A DNA stretch of 64,000 bases from Anoplopoma fimbria (lineage: Eukaryota; Chordata; Actinopteri; Perciformes; Anoplopomatidae), in assembly GCF_027596085.1 (NCBI RefSeq), contig NC_072450.1, positions 3,338,736 through 3,402,735 of the forward strand, given 5' to 3'. The notes beneath the pieces were generated by a model, which searched no databases, had not been told where the DNA came from, and saw only the letters and a list, made by a program, of their open reading frames with translations. Positions 63,001-64,000 of this stretch are shown piece by piece (positions within the stretch are counted from its first letter, which is position 1; each line of letters begins with the position of its first letter). Both the position numbers and the translations under genes were made by a program.

Positions 63001-63684
63001 TGTTATTATTTTATTTTATTTGTTTTTGTTATTATTATTTTATGTTATTTTTTTTTATTTTATTATTTTATGTTATTTTTTTATTTTAATTATTATAATT
63101 TTATACTTTTTATATATTTTATTTCTTAGTTTTTTCTTAATGTATTGATTGTTTTTTATTGTTTCATCTATTACTCAGATTTATCAATGTTTTAAATTTT
63201 ATCTGAGTTGTCGTGCTCTTTTGGGCCCAACTGTTGAGCTTTCTGTTGTTTTATTACATTGTTTTGTCTGTAAAATCCCTTTATAAACTTTTGTTTTTAA
63301 AAGAAATAAAGTTTATATTATTAAAGATGCAAACCTTAAGGAGCTCATCCTCTGTAGCGTCTGGGAACTTCTCATGGAGGGTGTCCTTCAGAACTCTGGA
63401 GATGAAACGCATCCCATATCTGAGGAAACAAAAGCCACAAAGACAGAGTGAGACAGGAAGTGGAAATATAAATATATAAATATATATATACGGACTTGAG
63501 TCTGTAAGAATGTAGAAAGTGATGCTGCAAGTGAAGGACGTACGGTATTTTATCCACAGAGACGATGATGGCGGACAGGAACTTGTCGGTGATGGTCTTC
63601 ATGTTCTTGATGGAGGCTTCCAGTCTCGTCCTCACCTCCTCGTGGGCCATGGCCTGCTCCGGAGTCACGTCATAGGGCAGCTTA
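53895..63684 (-). CDS. iqgap1: IQ motif-containing GTPase-activating protein 1, C-terminal part (12 exons)
   Basis: IQGAP1 is a cytoplasmic scaffold that binds active Cdc42/Rac1, actin and MAPK components. The window holds the 3' 12 exons: 63544-63684, 63335-63419, 62347-62579, 62124-62256, 61912-62014, 60820-60955, 60638-60725, 57815-58024, 57550-57716, 56168-56290, 54650-54758, 53895-54008. They join in one frame to 546 residues plus stop and cover most of the GAP-related domain (YYRYMNPAIVAPDAFDII, GGQLTTEQRRNLGS) and the RasGAP C-terminal domain, ending NKKFYGK as in human IQGAP1. IQGAPs lack the catalytic arginine finger and stabilise rather than hydrolyse GTP-bound Rho proteins. Upstream exons lie beyond 64000. 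Adjacency to crtc3 supports iqgap1 over iqgap2/3. Confidence 0.94.
54009..54649 (-). other. iqgap1: iqgap1 final intron
   Basis: A GT-AG intron that contains a reverse family A copy (54160-54412). Confidence 0.88.
54160..54412 (-). repeat. Dispersed repeat family A, copy 5
   Basis: From 'gtgtcttaaagctgcattct' through the conserved body to GCAGGGGATGCTTTAGGGCGGGG; nearly identical to copies 1-4. Confidence 0.85.
54650..54758 (-). CDS. iqgap1: iqgap1 exon, RasGAP C-terminal region
   Basis: FKNAIFEISPSETVGVFEVK and AKFMGVHLETLQLEYQ, matching human FKNVIFEISP...FEVKAKFMGVQMET. The first base completes a Gln shared with the upstream exon. Donor GTACTG. Confidence 0.95.
54759..56167 (-). other. 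iqgap1: iqgap1 intron
   Basis: A GT-AG intron of 1.4 kb, AT-rich, with no repeat family recognised and no gene. Confidence 0.85.
56168..56290 (-). CDS. iqgap1: iqgap1 exon, basic linker
   Basis: LSKKPGDNKAKKSKQVSQKY then TASRLHEKGVLIAIEDLQPN. The KK-rich start and KYTA-RLHEKGVL block match human IQGAP1. Donor GTGAGT, acceptor CTTCTCAG. Confidence 0.95.
56291..57549 (-). other. iqgap1: iqgap1 intron with T/A-rich degenerate tandem repeat
   Basis: A GT-AG intron. About 56770-57280 is composed of loosely repeated 'ttttattgttattttattaa' and 'tcactcactttattgtattt' units of roughly 60-100 bp. Non-coding. Confidence 0.8.
57550..57716 (-). CDS. iqgap1: iqgap1 exon
   Basis: DIRNQRRYRQRRKAELVRLQ followed by YNQYIKTCMDNLASKG and AA of a split Lys. 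The RNQRRYRQRRKAEL block is identical to human IQGAP1; predicted charged helix. Acceptor TTACAG. Confidence 0.96.
57815..58024 (-). CDS. iqgap1: iqgap1 exon
   Basis: 70 codons: EAEYQRAMQRRAIRDAKTPE, then KPVVDDSLTLQGKKDKIK and ENRYQDLINDIAK. It matches human QRAMQRRAIRDAKTP and KYQELINDIA. Phase 0 at both ends; donor GTCAGA. Confidence 0.96.
58025..60637 (-). other. iqgap1: iqgap1 intron carrying a LINE
   Basis: A GT-AG intron of 2.6 kb. It holds a plus-strand truncated LINE (58840-59890), opposite to the gene, and a possible older repeat near 58240-58350 with a 'ccggggttcgaccccg' segment on the minus strand. Nothing else is seen. Confidence 0.85.
58840..59890 (+). mobile_element. 5'-truncated L2/CR1-like LINE with broken reverse transcriptase
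   Basis: An open stretch (about 58851-59339) encodes the palm/thumb region: NTGAPQGTVLAPFLFTLYTS, the catalytic FSDDSS box, ISKTKELVVDYQRN, and YKYLGVQINNKLDW. A stop follows at STSLW, next to a duplicated 'ttctaccagtctgtggtagc' segment. Frame-shifted remnants continue (LELDSLESVGERRMKAKLGA, then NPSHPLHEELWQLGSSFSHR) to 'ggggatcaataaaggaatat' and a short (AATA/ATA) tail, a 3' end common in this LINE group. The element is inactive; the endonuclease and ORF1 are missing. Confidence 0.88.
60638..60725 (-). CDS. iqgap1: iqgap1 exon
   Basis: TKRLIVDVIRFQPGETLTEI then LESTAGTEQ; the first 20 residues are identical to human IQGAP1. The first base finishes an Asn. Donor GTCAGC. Confidence 0.96.
60820..60955 (-). 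CDS. iqgap1: iqgap1 exon
   Basis: ENPLPPDDPNKELMGKTEVS, then LTLTNKFDVPGEANVEMDAR and TLLL. It matches human DPNKEALAKTEVSLTLTNKFDVPGD. Phases close with both neighbours (Gly and Asn split codons). Confidence 0.95.
60956..61911 (-). other. iqgap1: iqgap1 intron
   Basis: A GT-AG intron of 0.96 kb, AT-rich unique sequence, no gene. Confidence 0.85.
61912..62014 (-). CDS. iqgap1: iqgap1 exon
   Basis: LLLDHADAIAPEHNDPIHEL then LEDLGEVPTVESLI; nearly identical to human LLLDHQDAIAPEHNDPIHELLDDLGEVPT. Donor GTGAGT, acceptor GTTAG. Confidence 0.96.
62124..62256 (-). CDS. iqgap1: iqgap1 exon, end of GAP-related domain
   Basis: RFFLSACDVPSLEDKFNVDQ, then YSDLVTVTKPVIYISIGEII and NTHT. KPVIYISIGEIINTHT is identical to human IQGAP1. 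The first base completes an Arg. Confidence 0.96.
62347..62579 (-). CDS. iqgap1: iqgap1 exon, GAP-related domain core
   Basis: IVGNLLYYRYMNPAIVAPDA, then QRRNLGSVAKMLQHAASNKM, ending INEYLSNSYQKF. The YYRYMNPAIV segment corresponds to the RasGAP FLR(F/L)xxPA region. GC-rich third positions contrast with AT-rich introns, as expected for a constrained exon. Confidence 0.97.
62580..63334 (-). other. iqgap1: iqgap1 intron with T-rich tandem repeat
   Basis: A GT-AG intron. From about 62800 to 63110 the plus strand repeats a roughly 30-bp unit of the type 'ttatgttatttgtttttgtt' followed by ATTATTATT, about nine or ten degenerate copies. It opens long hydrophobic frames that are not genes. Confidence 0.85.
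63335..63419 (-). CDS. iqgap1: iqgap1 exon
   Basis: YGMRFISRVLKDTLHEKFPD then ATEDELLK, human YGMRFIAKVLKDSLHEKFPDAGEDELLK. Donor GTTTGC, acceptor TCCTCAG; the first base completes the Pro of KIPYG. Confidence 0.96.
63544..63684 (-). CDS. iqgap1: iqgap1 exon, most 5' exon in the window
   Basis: KLPYDVTPEQAMAHEEVRTR, then LEASIKNMKTITDKFLSAII and VSVDKI. It matches human LPYDVTPEQAIAHEEVKTRLDSSIRNM. The first base finishes a codon from an exon beyond the window; the acceptor is CTCCACAG. Bases 63685-64000 are intron with nothing further seen. Confidence 0.95.
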
Positions 63685-64000
63685 CTGTGGAGGAAGATAA
63701 GAGGAGGAAAGGAGGAACCTTTAATGGTGAGCGTAACCTGTGAGGTCTTTTTTTTTGCTTTACTATAAAATGCTATCTATAAGCTAAATATTCTGTAACT
63801 TGTGGACCATCAAATAAAGAATCTGGCCATCGGGTAAGCAAAAAAGATTTCTGGCATAAAAATCTGACCACTACAAAACTCTTTCTGCTCTTAAAAGTAC
63901 AGTAGTACTATATTAATACAATCTGATACAAACCTTTATTCAAGATAGAAAGAAAGAAGCAGAATTGTTTTTGTTTTGCTGATTTTAAGTCTTGATAAAA
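63685..64000 (-). other. iqgap1: iqgap1 intron, continues beyond the window
   Basis: AT-rich unique sequence upstream of the first visible iqgap1 exon; no feature is supported. Confidence 0.8.

Noticed and set aside
62793..63148. Hydrophobic plus-strand frames resembling membrane proteins
   Set aside because: They come from the TTATT-rich tandem repeat in an iqgap1 intron and have no homology or splice context.

Overview
This is a piece of a teleost fish nuclear genome, probably a percomorph-like species. The evidence is spliced vertebrate genes with GT-AG introns, dense CA/TG, GA and TA microsatellites, Tc1-type miniature elements, an L2/CR1-like LINE remnant, and frequent GCTA-type sequence at a CpG-rich promoter. 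No bacterial, viral or CRISPR content was seen. Two protein-coding genes could be rebuilt, both on the minus strand and in the order seen in vertebrates, where IQGAP1 lies next to CRTC3.

Layout from low to high coordinates. (1) 1-1930: intergenic DNA beyond the 3' end of crtc3, with microsatellites, a 76-bp TA-centred palindrome, a hammerhead-ribozyme-like retroelement remnant and part of a dispersed repeat. (2) 1930-46550: crtc3, a CREB-regulated transcription coactivator. It has 14 coding exons, start codon at 45344 and stop at 5277, and the joined frame is 675 codons plus stop with every phase consistent. The predicted 3' UTR (about 1930-5276) carries a 41-bp minisatellite. The coding region has a run of 52 glutamines. 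Intron 3 (30781-37376) has the signature of a U12-type AT-AC intron. A 45-bp frame-preserving candidate cassette exon lies at 25980-26024. (3) 46550-51200: an AT-rich satellite array that fills the space between the genes. (4) About 51240-63684 and beyond the window: the last 12 exons of iqgap1, encoding 546 residues of the RasGAP-related and RasGAP C-terminal regions, with a probable 2.6-kb 3' UTR.

The two genes are not a pathway unit. CRTC proteins are cAMP/calcium-controlled CREB coactivators held in the cytoplasm by SIK/AMPK phosphorylation and 14-3-3. IQGAP1 is a cytoskeletal scaffold binding Cdc42/Rac1 and MAPK components. Their adjacency is conserved synteny and supports the paralogue assignments.

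The most noteworthy observations are the AT-AC intron, the candidate cassette exon beside the SIK-site exon, CA repeats next to several crtc3 splice donors, three perfect short-loop hairpins in crtc3 introns, and a promoter-abutting satellite whose 12 core copies each keep a forkhead-like motif. All coordinates were read by eye, without alignment software. Exon boundaries rest on splice consensus, phase closure and remembered family sequences.
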